NCBI GenBank assembly: GCA_964458275.1
Contig: CAYWIE010000070.1
Coordinates: 1 to 5,629 of the forward strand
Source of the DNA: HGM04593 sp964458275
GTDB lineage: Bacteria > Bacteroidota > Bacteroidia > Bacteroidales > Bacteroidaceae
DNA length: 5,629 nt
Reading direction: 5' to 3'
Numbering within the stretch: the first letter of the stretch is position 1; every line of letters starts with the position of its first letter. The notes beneath the pieces are model-generated. The model was not told the DNA's origin. It did not search any database and worked only from the letters and a program-made list of their open reading frames with translations. Shown piece after piece: positions 1-5,494 of the stretch. A program made the translations under genes and the position numbers.

Positions 1-233
1 CATACACCCTCTCCGAACACCCTTTTAAGAGCGCCTCCCAACAAATCGAGATAGTTCTCCTCGATAAATTCGCATACAAAATGGCTTTTCACCTGTATGT
101 TAAGAGTCTTGGTCTTTTCGTCGTAACCAAGCGGAACGATATCGGCAAACCAGGTAGTGAATGCTTGCGCCGAAATATTCTCGCGTATGATGCGCAGGCA
201 ATCATCCCATATTCTATTCAAATGTGAGTTCAT
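1..233 (-). CDS. dnaA: Chromosomal replication initiator DnaA, N-terminal fragment (runs off left edge)
   Basis: DnaA binds DnaA boxes at the replication origin, melts the adjacent AT-rich DNA and loads the replicative helicase. Only the first 77 codons lie here, covering most of domain I, the small domain that contacts the helicase and self-associates. The translation begins MNSHLNRIWDDCLRIIREN and contains TTWFADIVPLGYD and HFVCEFIEENYLDLLGG. This is the usual DnaA domain I pattern: a W..CL..I helix, a TWF segment and an F..EFIEENY..LL helix. It closely resembles the Bacteroides form of DnaA as I remember it. The ATG at 231-233 is preceded two codons upstream by an in-frame stop (TGA, read at 239-237), so no longer start is possible. 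There is no Shine-Dalgarno sequence, as is common in Bacteroidota. The AAA+ ATPase and DNA-binding domains would lie beyond the left edge. The gene diverges from the Sel1-repeat gene across a long AT-rich spacer. Confidence 0.93.
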   Translation of the reverse strand, partial: MNSHLNRIWDDCLRIIRENISAQAFTTWFADIVPLGYDEKTKTLNIQVKSHFVCEFIEENYLDLLGGALKRVFGEGV

Positions 234-332
234 AAATCAGTCAGTACGTTTTATTGTTTAGCAACAGAGAGTATTCTGTAGATGCTGTTTTATTTTAATA
301 AGATAAGCTACACTCGCTGTAAAACTTTAATA

Positions 333-352
333 ATAAAATTCAAACTGCTTCT
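333..352 (+). repeat. Imperfect dispersed direct repeat, copy A
   Basis: ATAAAATTCAAACTGCTTCT here matches ATAAAATTTAAACAGCTTCT at 801-820 in 18 of 20 positions, in the same orientation about 450 bases apart. The two copies lie near opposite ends of the dnaA/Sel1 spacer, so they could be paired protein-binding sites or a remnant duplication. The sequence is AT-rich, so chance similarity cannot be excluded. Confidence 0.4.
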
Positions 353-401
353 AAATACACACAAGAGGGTGTGATGTGAATCGCCTTGTTGCTTTCGGCA
401 A

Positions 402-521
402 TGCAAATATCAGAAAGAAAAAGAGAATTTGCAAATTCAAAAAACATGCCAATAATTTTGCCTTGTACAAAGAGCTTAAAATCAGCATTTTGCAAATTTC
501 GAACAACGAACGGCTGCAAAT
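402..521. repeat. Cluster of TGCAAAT motifs
   Basis: TGCAAAT occurs on the plus strand at 402-408, 430-436, 491-497 and 515-521. The reverse complement ATTTGCA at 427-433 forms a palindrome with the second copy. A one-base variant, CGCAAAT, lies further right at 779-785. That is five exact 7-mers, counting both strands, in 120 bases, which looks like more than the AT-rich composition alone would give. The distances between starts (28, 61 and 24 bases) are not regular. Binding sites for a regulator are possible, but I know no Bacteroidota regulator with this motif. Confidence 0.45.
425..438. promoter_or_regulatory. 14-bp perfect palindrome, possible operator
   Basis: GAATTTGCAAATTC is its own reverse complement over all 14 bases, with no spacer. 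Its right half repeats at 489-498 (TTTGCAAATT), where the central 8 bases are again palindromic. A gapless palindrome in a divergent spacer is the form expected of a site for a dimeric DNA-binding protein. It lies about 190 bases upstream of the dnaA start and about 430 upstream of the Sel1-gene start. No binding protein can be named. Confidence 0.35.
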
Positions 522-560
522 TGATGAAAATTTTACACTACATTATATATCAACACGTTA

Positions 561-584
561 CATTGTTAATAACTTTGTTAATAT
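561..584 (+). repeat. Tandem pair of AT-rich 12-mers
   Basis: CATTGTTAATAA (561-572) is followed directly by CTTTGTTAATAT (573-584), matching in 10 of 12 positions around a shared TTGTTAATA core. Short AT-rich tandem repeats next to dnaA are typical of DNA-unwinding elements in bacterial origins, but two copies are few. The segment 564-572 (TGTTAATAA) is one base away from the complement of the relaxed DnaA box TTATNCACA. TTTTGCACA at 600-608 is one base away from the forward box. Confidence 0.4.
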
Positions 585-734
585 TTTATAGTAAAATGAT
601 TTTGCACATTGGTTTATGTTCTTTCTATCGGGGTTTTATGGAGAGAAAGACAATGTTTAAACAACAAGGTTGTTATTTTAGACGAATTCTAAATAACGGC
701 ATCCATTTGCTATTTTGACACACAATTCGCGGTG

Positions 735-747
735 TCCACATTGTGGA
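735..747. promoter_or_regulatory. Inverted repeat TCCACA-T-TGTGGA
   Basis: Two perfect 6-base arms separated by a single T. Each arm carries the TCCACA core of a DnaA box in opposite orientation, but the outer bases (GTGTCCACA, and GCCTCCACA on the other strand) depart from TTATCCACA at two and three positions. It overlaps alternative pairings, such as CACAAT 721-726 with ATTGTG 740-745 and GACAC 717-721 with GTGTC 732-736. It could be an operator or a leader hairpin for the Sel1 gene. It would lie inside the coding sequence only if that gene started at the GTG at 732. Confidence 0.3.
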
Positions 748-800
748 GGCAAAACATACATTTCATGCATTACAGCAACGCAAATATAGAAACATTTTCA

Positions 801-820
801 ATAAAATTTAAACAGCTTCT
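801..820 (+). repeat. Imperfect dispersed direct repeat, copy B
   Basis: ATAAAATTTAAACAGCTTCT, matching the copy at 333-352 in 18 of 20 positions. It ends 43 bases before the proposed TTG start of the Sel1-repeat gene, in the position of a leader or promoter. A second partial similarity links 775-792 with 398-416, so the two ends of the spacer share more than one short segment, though in swapped order. Confidence 0.4.
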
Positions 821-853
821 GATAATTGTTTTGTATATTAGCACAGTTAAAAC

Positions 854-859
854 AAAGGA
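854..859 (+). promoter_or_regulatory. Purine-rich ribosome-binding-like site deciding the TTG start
   Basis: AAAGGA lies four bases before the TTG at 864-866. It is the only Shine-Dalgarno-like sequence I see near any in-frame start of the Sel1-repeat gene. The other candidates (GTG 732, ATG 765) have no such site and would translate AT-rich spacer sequence. Bacteroidota often start translation without this motif, so the support is modest. Confidence 0.4.
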
Positions 860-863
860 CACA

Positions 864-1949
864 TTGACTACATCCATCACCATAGAATCGAACAAGGAAT
901 TCAACGCAGAACAATTCCTGCAATATACCGATTTGCCCGAACTGCAATATTGCGGATACGGGCAGGATGAAGAAAGACTTTTCTGGTTCTTTGCAAGACA
1001 GGAAATCTCCACCACCTGCCTTATGGTGGCACGCAATGCCGGCACATACGAACTACACATAGACAATCTTGCCGCATACGACGACTTGAGAATTTTCCCC
1101 TACATCGCCGACTCGCTTGCCCATTACCTCAACGGCAAGATTGCCGGCATAGAAGAATCCCTTTACAATACATTCGGTGAAGAATGGGCAGAAGAGACTA
1201 TTTCAGAAGAGATTGCAATTCTCAAGGGGACCCTTTCCATAGTCCGGCGATACTACATCTCGCTGCCCATGAACAACGGCGAATACATCTCTTTGAAAGA
1301 GCTGTACCCCTTCGGCGTGAACCTGCACTCCTCCACCCCACGCATATATGGCTACCTGCAATATATGATGCGCAACGGCATCCTCCCATGCGGAGAACCT
1401 TACAGCGAAGAAGAGAGCGAGCAGACCGTAGAGGTGGATATTCCCCAACACGTGCCTGTCGGCAGAGTAAAATCGTGGCAGACAGATGGCAGCGAGACCT
1501 ATGAAACCTATTCCCAAGAGGACATAGAGCATCTTCTCGCTCTTGCCGGCGAGTACAAGAACGGACGCAGCCTGCATGGTGTTGTGCTGAATGACATCGG
1601 CACACTGTACCACGAGGGAGCTGGCATTCCGGCTGACGCCCGCGAAGCCGTATTCTGGTTCGAGGAGGCATGCAAGGCGGGTGATACAATATACGCCCCC
1701 ACCAATCTTGGCGACCTCTACCGCAAAGGCTGCGGTTCTATCGGACCGTCGCTTGCCGACGCATTGGCAGCCTACAGAAAATCCTCAGACCCTTATGCCC
1801 ACTTCCGCATAGGGCAATCCTACGAAGAGGGATGGACAAGCGAACCGGACATCAGGACAGCATTCAAATGGTATGAGCTGGCAGCTAAAGAGGGGCATCA
1901 CCTGGCAATCAAGCGTCTGGAAAAAGAGAAGCGCGGGAGCAAGCCATGA
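864..1949 (+). CDS. Sel1-like repeat protein with unrecognised N-terminal part
   Basis: A predicted soluble protein of 361 aa from the TTG at 864. The C-terminal third has three Sel1-like (TPR-related) helical repeats at about residues 240-274, 277-309 and 311-345. They show the pattern IGTLYHEGAGIPAD..EAVFWFEEACKAGD, then LGDLYRKGCG..., then IGQSYEEG....AFKWYELAAKEGH. Sel1 repeats form protein-binding scaffolds; no partner can be inferred here. Residues 1 to about 190 are acidic and rich in aromatics and I do not recognise a family; no signal peptide or membrane segment is seen. The open frame extends to GTG 732 (405 aa), but the extra 44 residues are AT-driven and contain a hydrophobic stretch unlike the rest. 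Starting at 864 gives a clean MTTSITIESNKEF beginning behind AAAGGA. ATG 765 is the other candidate. The gene diverges from dnaA, stands alone, and its TGA stop directly abuts the shared terminator. Coding is confident; the start is not. Confidence 0.82.
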   Translation: MTTSITIESNKEFNAEQFLQYTDLPELQYCGYGQDEERLFWFFARQEISTTCLMVARNAGTYELHIDNLAAYDDLRIFPYIADSLAHYLNGKIAGIEESLYNTFGEEWAEETISEEIAILKGTLSIVRRYYISLPMNNGEYISLKELYPFGVNLHSSTPRIYGYLQYMMRNGILPCGEPYSEEESEQTVEVDIPQHVPVGRVKSWQTDGSETYETYSQEDIEHLLALAGEYKNGRSLHGVVLNDIGTLYHEGAGIPADAREAVFWFEEACKAGDTIYAPTNLGDLYRKGCGSIGPSLADALAAYRKSSDPYAHFRIGQSYEEGWTSEPDIRTAFKWYELAAKEGHHLAIKRLEKEKRGSKP

Positions 1950-1995
1950 GATAAAAAAGGCAGTTTGAATCTGAGTCCAAACTGCCTTTTTTATC
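1950..1995. terminator. Bidirectional intrinsic terminator between convergent genes
   Basis: GATAAAAAAGGCAGTTTG (1950-1967) pairs perfectly with CAAACTGCCTTTTTTATC (1978-1995), an 18-bp stem around a 10-base loop. The GGCAGTTTG part is the stable core. The A run on one side and T run on the other provide a U-tract whichever strand is transcribed. It begins one base after the Sel1-gene stop codon and lies 12 bases beyond the dedA stop, so it can end both the plus-strand transcript and the smpB-metH-dedA transcript. Confidence 0.92.
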
Positions 1996-2007
1996 TGAAG
2001 TCCACGT

Positions 2008-2649
2008 CTACTTGCCTTTTTTTGCTCCCTTATAGACCAAATAGATTACAATAAACAGTGCGAGCGCTATAAATATATATCCTATCTCGTGGCTGTACTC
2101 TGTAACCCTTTCGAGCAACTGCTCCTTAGTCTCAATACCGGGAACAGTGGAAAGATACCATCCTATTGCAGCAAGGATGCAGTTCCAGATTCCTGCTCCA
2201 AGAGTTGTGTAGAGAAGGAATGTGCCGAGCTTCATGCGTGCAAGACCGGCAGGAATAGATATAAGCTGGCGGACAGCAGGAATAAGACGGCCGATGAAAG
2301 TCGACAATGCTCCGCGTTTCTCGAAGTACTCTTCGGCATATTGCACTTTTGCTTCGTCTATAAGACACATGTGTCCTATGCGGCTGTTGGCAAATTTATA
2401 AACAATAGGACGACCGAGCCATTTTGCAAGATAGTAGTTGACGAGTGCTCCCAAGTCGGCACCGATGGTTGCAAAGAGCACAACCATAAAAATGTTCATT
2501 TCGCCCGACACTGCCGACATATATGCGGCAGGAGGAACAACAACTTCAGACGGGAAAGGGATGAACGAGCTCTCGATTGTCATCAACAATGTAATTGTCC
2601 AATAATTCAAGTGGTCGAGACACCACTGGATAAATGCTACTGATTCCAT
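2008..2649 (-). CDS. DedA-family (VTT/SNARE-associated domain) membrane protein
   Basis: A 213-aa integral inner-membrane protein, normal length for the family. DedA proteins act as lipid scramblases or flippases, and several recycle undecaprenyl phosphate, the carrier for cell-wall and surface polysaccharides. They also affect membrane potential and drug tolerance. Visible hallmarks are the first re-entrant segment with E26 and FIPFPSE (E35, where Escherichia relatives have an Asp), GADLGALVNYYLAKWLGR at 63-80, and the signature FIGRLIPAVRQLISIPAG at 118-135. R121 and R127 there match the essential arginine pair of YqjA/YghB in spacing. GAGIWN at 151-156 and a last membrane helix around 188-208 precede a basic tail (KGAKKGK). 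The ATG at 2649 starts 21 bases after the metH stop, indicating co-transcription; no Shine-Dalgarno is seen. Family assignment is firm; which lipid it moves is inferred. Confidence 0.92.
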   Translation of the reverse strand: MESVAFIQWCLDHLNYWTITLLMTIESSFIPFPSEVVVPPAAYMSAVSGEMNIFMVVLFATIGADLGALVNYYLAKWLGRPIVYKFANSRIGHMCLIDEAKVQYAEEYFEKRGALSTFIGRLIPAVRQLISIPAGLARMKLGTFLLYTTLGAGIWNCILAAIGWYLSTVPGIETKEQLLERVTEYSHEIGYIFIALALFIVIYLVYKGAKKGK

Positions 2650-2670
2650 ATAGTTTGATTATTAATTTTG

Positions 2671-5451
2671 TTATTTGCAATGTCCGCAATTGCAGCCATG
2701 CGGATGTTCGGGCTCGCTATCGAAAAGATTTAGACGATTCCTGCGCGCTTCGTCAAGAGACCTGAGATTCTCTTCGTTCTTTTGAGCCGCCTGCACGCGC
2801 AGATTCTCCTGTTCGGCACGCAGAGTCGACACGAATGTGCTCCGGCGTTCGTCATCGGACATAAGTTCGGCAGCAACAAGCACATTCTGCGAAACATCTT
2901 TCACATGTATGACAGGCGCATCGTATTCGGGTGCTATTTTCAACGCAGTGTGAAGGGCGCTTGTGGTTGCACCGGCTATCATCACCGGAATATTACAGCC
3001 TCTGCCCTGCAACTCTTTCACGACGGTTATCATCTCTTCGAGAGATGGAGTGATGAGTCCGCTCAAAGCAATAATGTCAGCCTGCTCCTCTATGGCACGA
3101 GATACAATCACCTCGGAAGGCACCATTACTCCAAGGTCGACAATTTCGTATCCATTGCAACCCATGACCACAGCCGCGATATTCTTGCCTATGTCGTGCA
3201 CGTCGCCTTTGACAGTAGCAATCAGTACTTTGCCTGCCGATGCCGCAGAATCGCTCTTCTGGCTCTCTATGAGCGGCTGTAATATCGCCACAGCCTGCTT
3301 CATGGTACGCGCAGTCTTGACAACCTGCGGCAGGAACAACTTTCCTTCGCCGAAAAGTTCACCCACATATCCCATGCCATCCATAAGCGGACCGCCGATG
3401 ACATTTACAGCAGTCTTGTATTTCTCCACAGCCTCTGCGATATCCTCTTCGAGATAATCGCAAATGCCCTTGAGCAGCGCTGTTCTAAGCCGCTGCTCGA
3501 CAGTGGCATCGCGCCACGCATTGTCGTTGTGCTGCGCTGTACCGACGCTCTTCTCTTTCAGTGTCGAAGCAATCTCTATCAGATGCTCGGTCGCGTCGGC
3601 ACGACGGTTAAGGATTACATCCTCCATTACCGAACGTATATCCTCAGGAATATCCTCATACTGCACACTTGTCTGGGGATTCACGATACCCATATCCATG
3701 CCTGCCGCTATCGCATGATAGAGGAAGACTGCGTGCAGAGCCTCGCGCACATAGTTGTTGCCGCGGAACGAGAATGAGAGATTGCTCACTCCTCCGCTTA
3801 TGTGCGTGCCGGGGAGATTCTTGCTTATCCATTCGCAGGCGCGGATGAAGTCGATGCCGTATGCAGCATGCTCTTCTATGCCTGTTGCAACCGCAAGGAT
3901 ATTAGGGTCGAATATTATTTCATTGGCATTGTAGCCGGCTTTTTCTGTGAGCAACATGTATGCACGGCTGCACACCTCGATTTTCCTTTCGTATGTGGTA
4001 GCCTGTCCGTTTTCGTCGAACGCCATTACAACGACAGCGGCACCAAGCCGTCTGGCCTCACGTGCATGCGCAAGGAATTTCTCCTCGCCCTCTTTCAATG
4101 ATATTGAATTGACAATAGCCCTACCTTGAAGGCATTTAAGTCCGGCGCGTATAACGTTCCAGTCAGAGGAGTCCACCATTATGGGTATGCGGGCAATTTC
4201 CGGTTCACTACCGAGAAGATTCAGGAAGTTTATCATCTCCTCTTCTGTGGCAAGCAATCCGTCGTCCATGTTGATGTCGAGCACCTGCGCACCATCTTCT
4301 ACCTGCTTGCGTGCTATGCTCAATACCTCGTCATACTTCTTTTCGTTGATAAGGCGCAGGAACTTGCGAGAGCCTGCCACATTGCATCTTTCGCCGATGT
4401 TCAAGAAATTCATCTCCCGGTTCACCACAAGACGTTCCAGACCCGACAACCACAGGTCGTCTGAAGCTGTTGCCGGAACGTGGGGTTTCTTGCCCTCGAC
4501 AAGAGCCGGATACTGCGATATATATTCGTCGGTTGTTCCGCAGCAGCCACCGATTATGTTCACAAGCCCCTCATCAATATACTCTTTCACTTGGGCAGCC
4601 ATCTCTTCGGGAGTCTGGTCGTAACCTCCGAGAGCGTTGGGCAGACCTGCGTTGGGATATGCACTTATATAGCATGGAGCAATTTCGGCAAGGCGCTTTA
4701 TATAAGGTTTCATCTGTGATGCTCCAAAAGAGCAATTGAGTCCCACCGAGAAGATATTGCCACGGACGAGCGATGCGGTGAACGCCTCCACTGTCTGCCC
4801 CGACAAGGTTCGTCCGGCTGCATCCGCGATTGTCAGCGACAACATTATGGGGACATTCTTGCCCAATTGCTGCATAGCCTCTTCAGAGGCAAAGATCGCA
4901 GCCTTTGCGTTCAGGGTATCGAAGATTGTCTCTATAAGCAACGCATCAACCCCCTCATCGACAAGTACCTTTATCTGTTGGAGATAAGCATCGGCAAGTT
5001 CGTCAAATGTTATATTCCTGTAAGCGGGATTCTCGACATCGGGGCTTATGGAGCAGGCACGGCTTGTGGGGCCCACCGAACCGACAACGTATCGGGGCTT
5101 TTCGGGAGTTGAATATTTTTCGGCAACGGCACGTGCTATGCGCACCGCCTCTCTGTTCATCTCCTCGCACAGATGTTCAGTCTTGTAGTCGGACTGTGAT
5201 ATTCTATTCGAACTGAATGTGTTCGTTTCAATTATATCAGCGCCTGCGACAAGATATTTTTCGTGCAACGACGATATTATTTCGGGTTGTGTCAGCACCA
5301 AAAGATCGTTGTTGCCTTTGAGTTCTACGGGATGTGATGCGAAACGCTCGCCTCTGAAGTCCTCTTCCTGCAACCGGTAGCGCTGAATCATTGTGCCCAT
5401 CGCTCCGTCGAGTATCAATATTTTCTCTTTTAGAATATCTTCTATTTTCAT
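2671..5451 (-). CDS. metH: Cobalamin-dependent methionine synthase lacking the reactivation domain
   Basis: Cytosolic enzyme transferring methyl from 5-methyltetrahydrofolate through cobalamin to homocysteine, giving methionine and free tetrahydrofolate. Domains in the 926 aa: homocysteine-binding barrel (about 1-320) with zinc ligands C240 in GLNCSFG and C303/C304 in GGCCGTT; pterin-binding barrel (about 340-610) with NIGERCNVAGS at 351-361, LDINMDDG at 391-398, VDSSDW at 426-431 and GGVSNLSFSFRGNN at 553-566; helical cap (about 645-735) with DGMGYVGELFGEGKLFLP; and the cobalamin-binding Rossmann domain (about 740-870) with DVHDIG at 750-755, whose H752 is the lower cobalt ligand, plus SGLITPS at 797-803 and AGATTS at 826-831. 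E. coli MetH has about 1,227 residues; here the C-terminal AdoMet/flavodoxin reactivation domain is absent. The chain stops just after the linker (LDEARRNRLNLFD) with a His/Cys-rich tail, HPHGCNCGHCK. This is probably natural, since Bacteroidota are known to encode that domain separately and no domain remnant follows the stop. The start lies 43 bases after smpB. Confidence 0.97.
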   Translation of the reverse strand: MKIEDILKEKILILDGAMGTMIQRYRLQEEDFRGERFASHPVELKGNNDLLVLTQPEIISSLHEKYLVAGADIIETNTFSSNRISQSDYKTEHLCEEMNREAVRIARAVAEKYSTPEKPRYVVGSVGPTSRACSISPDVENPAYRNITFDELADAYLQQIKVLVDEGVDALLIETIFDTLNAKAAIFASEEAMQQLGKNVPIMLSLTIADAAGRTLSGQTVEAFTASLVRGNIFSVGLNCSFGASQMKPYIKRLAEIAPCYISAYPNAGLPNALGGYDQTPEEMAAQVKEYIDEGLVNIIGGCCGTTDEYISQYPALVEGKKPHVPATASDDLWLSGLERLVVNREMNFLNIGERCNVAGSRKFLRLINEKKYDEVLSIARKQVEDGAQVLDINMDDGLLATEEEMINFLNLLGSEPEIARIPIMVDSSDWNVIRAGLKCLQGRAIVNSISLKEGEEKFLAHAREARRLGAAVVVMAFDENGQATTYERKIEVCSRAYMLLTEKAGYNANEIIFDPNILAVATGIEEHAAYGIDFIRACEWISKNLPGTHISGGVSNLSFSFRGNNYVREALHAVFLYHAIAAGMDMGIVNPQTSVQYEDIPEDIRSVMEDVILNRRADATEHLIEIASTLKEKSVGTAQHNDNAWRDATVEQRLRTALLKGICDYLEEDIAEAVEKYKTAVNVIGGPLMDGMGYVGELFGEGKLFLPQVVKTARTMKQAVAILQPLIESQKSDSAASAGKVLIATVKGDVHDIGKNIAAVVMGCNGYEIVDLGVMVPSEVIVSRAIEEQADIIALSGLITPSLEEMITVVKELQGRGCNIPVMIAGATTSALHTALKIAPEYDAPVIHVKDVSQNVLVAAELMSDDERRSTFVSTLRAEQENLRVQAAQKNEENLRSLDEARRNRLNLFDSEPEHPHGCNCGHCK

Positions 5452-5494
5452 TGTAAGGTTTTGTCAGTAACTGTTTCTTATTTTTAGAAACTTC

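Larger units (their letters stand above)
234..863. other. AT-rich divergent spacer between dnaA and the Sel1-repeat gene
   Basis: About 630 bases with much higher A+T than the flanking genes and no convincing coding sequence. Two overlapping open frames (376-591 and 386-718) begin at GTG and TTG, have AT-driven composition and match no family I know, so I do not call them genes. The spacer must carry the dnaA promoter (minus strand) and the Sel1-gene promoter (plus strand). I could not find a good match to the Bacteroides sigma promoter (TTTG, about 19-21 bases, TAnnTTTG) for either. Visible structure includes TGCAAAT repeats with a palindrome (402-521), a 12-base tandem repeat (561-584), small AT-rich hairpins (for example 660-674 and 673-696), a TCCACA inverted repeat (735-747) and a 20-base dispersed repeat (333-352 and 801-820). 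Confidence 0.8.

Noticed and set aside
570..577. TAACTTTG, an exact TAnnTTTG match on the plus strand
   Set aside because: There is no TTTG-like box at the needed distance upstream and it lies almost 290 bases before the likely gene start, so it is not called as a promoter.
376..591. 71-residue open frame starting at GTG in the dnaA spacer
   Set aside because: AT-driven Lys/Asn/Ile-rich composition, overlap with another open frame, no recognised family and no ribosome-binding site. It coincides with the palindrome and repeat cluster.
386..718. 110-residue open frame starting at TTG in the dnaA spacer
   Set aside because: Overlaps the 376-591 frame in another phase, has a non-ATG start and shows no domain. 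Most likely spurious in AT-rich DNA.
807..841. Possible Bacteroides-type promoter for the Sel1 gene (TTTA 807-810 and TATATTAG 834-841)
   Set aside because: TATATTAG differs from TAnnTTTG by one base, but the upstream box is imperfect and the 23-base spacing is too long. Such near-matches are frequent in AT-rich DNA.
1203..1705. Minus-strand open frames opposite the Sel1-repeat gene
   Set aside because: Cys/Arg-rich antisense translations of a gene with clear Sel1 repeats, with no independent support.
2782..5216. Many plus-strand open frames opposite metH
   Set aside because: All are shadows of the strongly conserved metH reading frame and none has a recognisable product.
5473..5491. Small hairpin between smpB and metH (GTTTCT paired with AGAAAC, 7-base loop)
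   Set aside because: A six-pair, mostly A-T stem is too weak for a terminator and lies within a likely operon.
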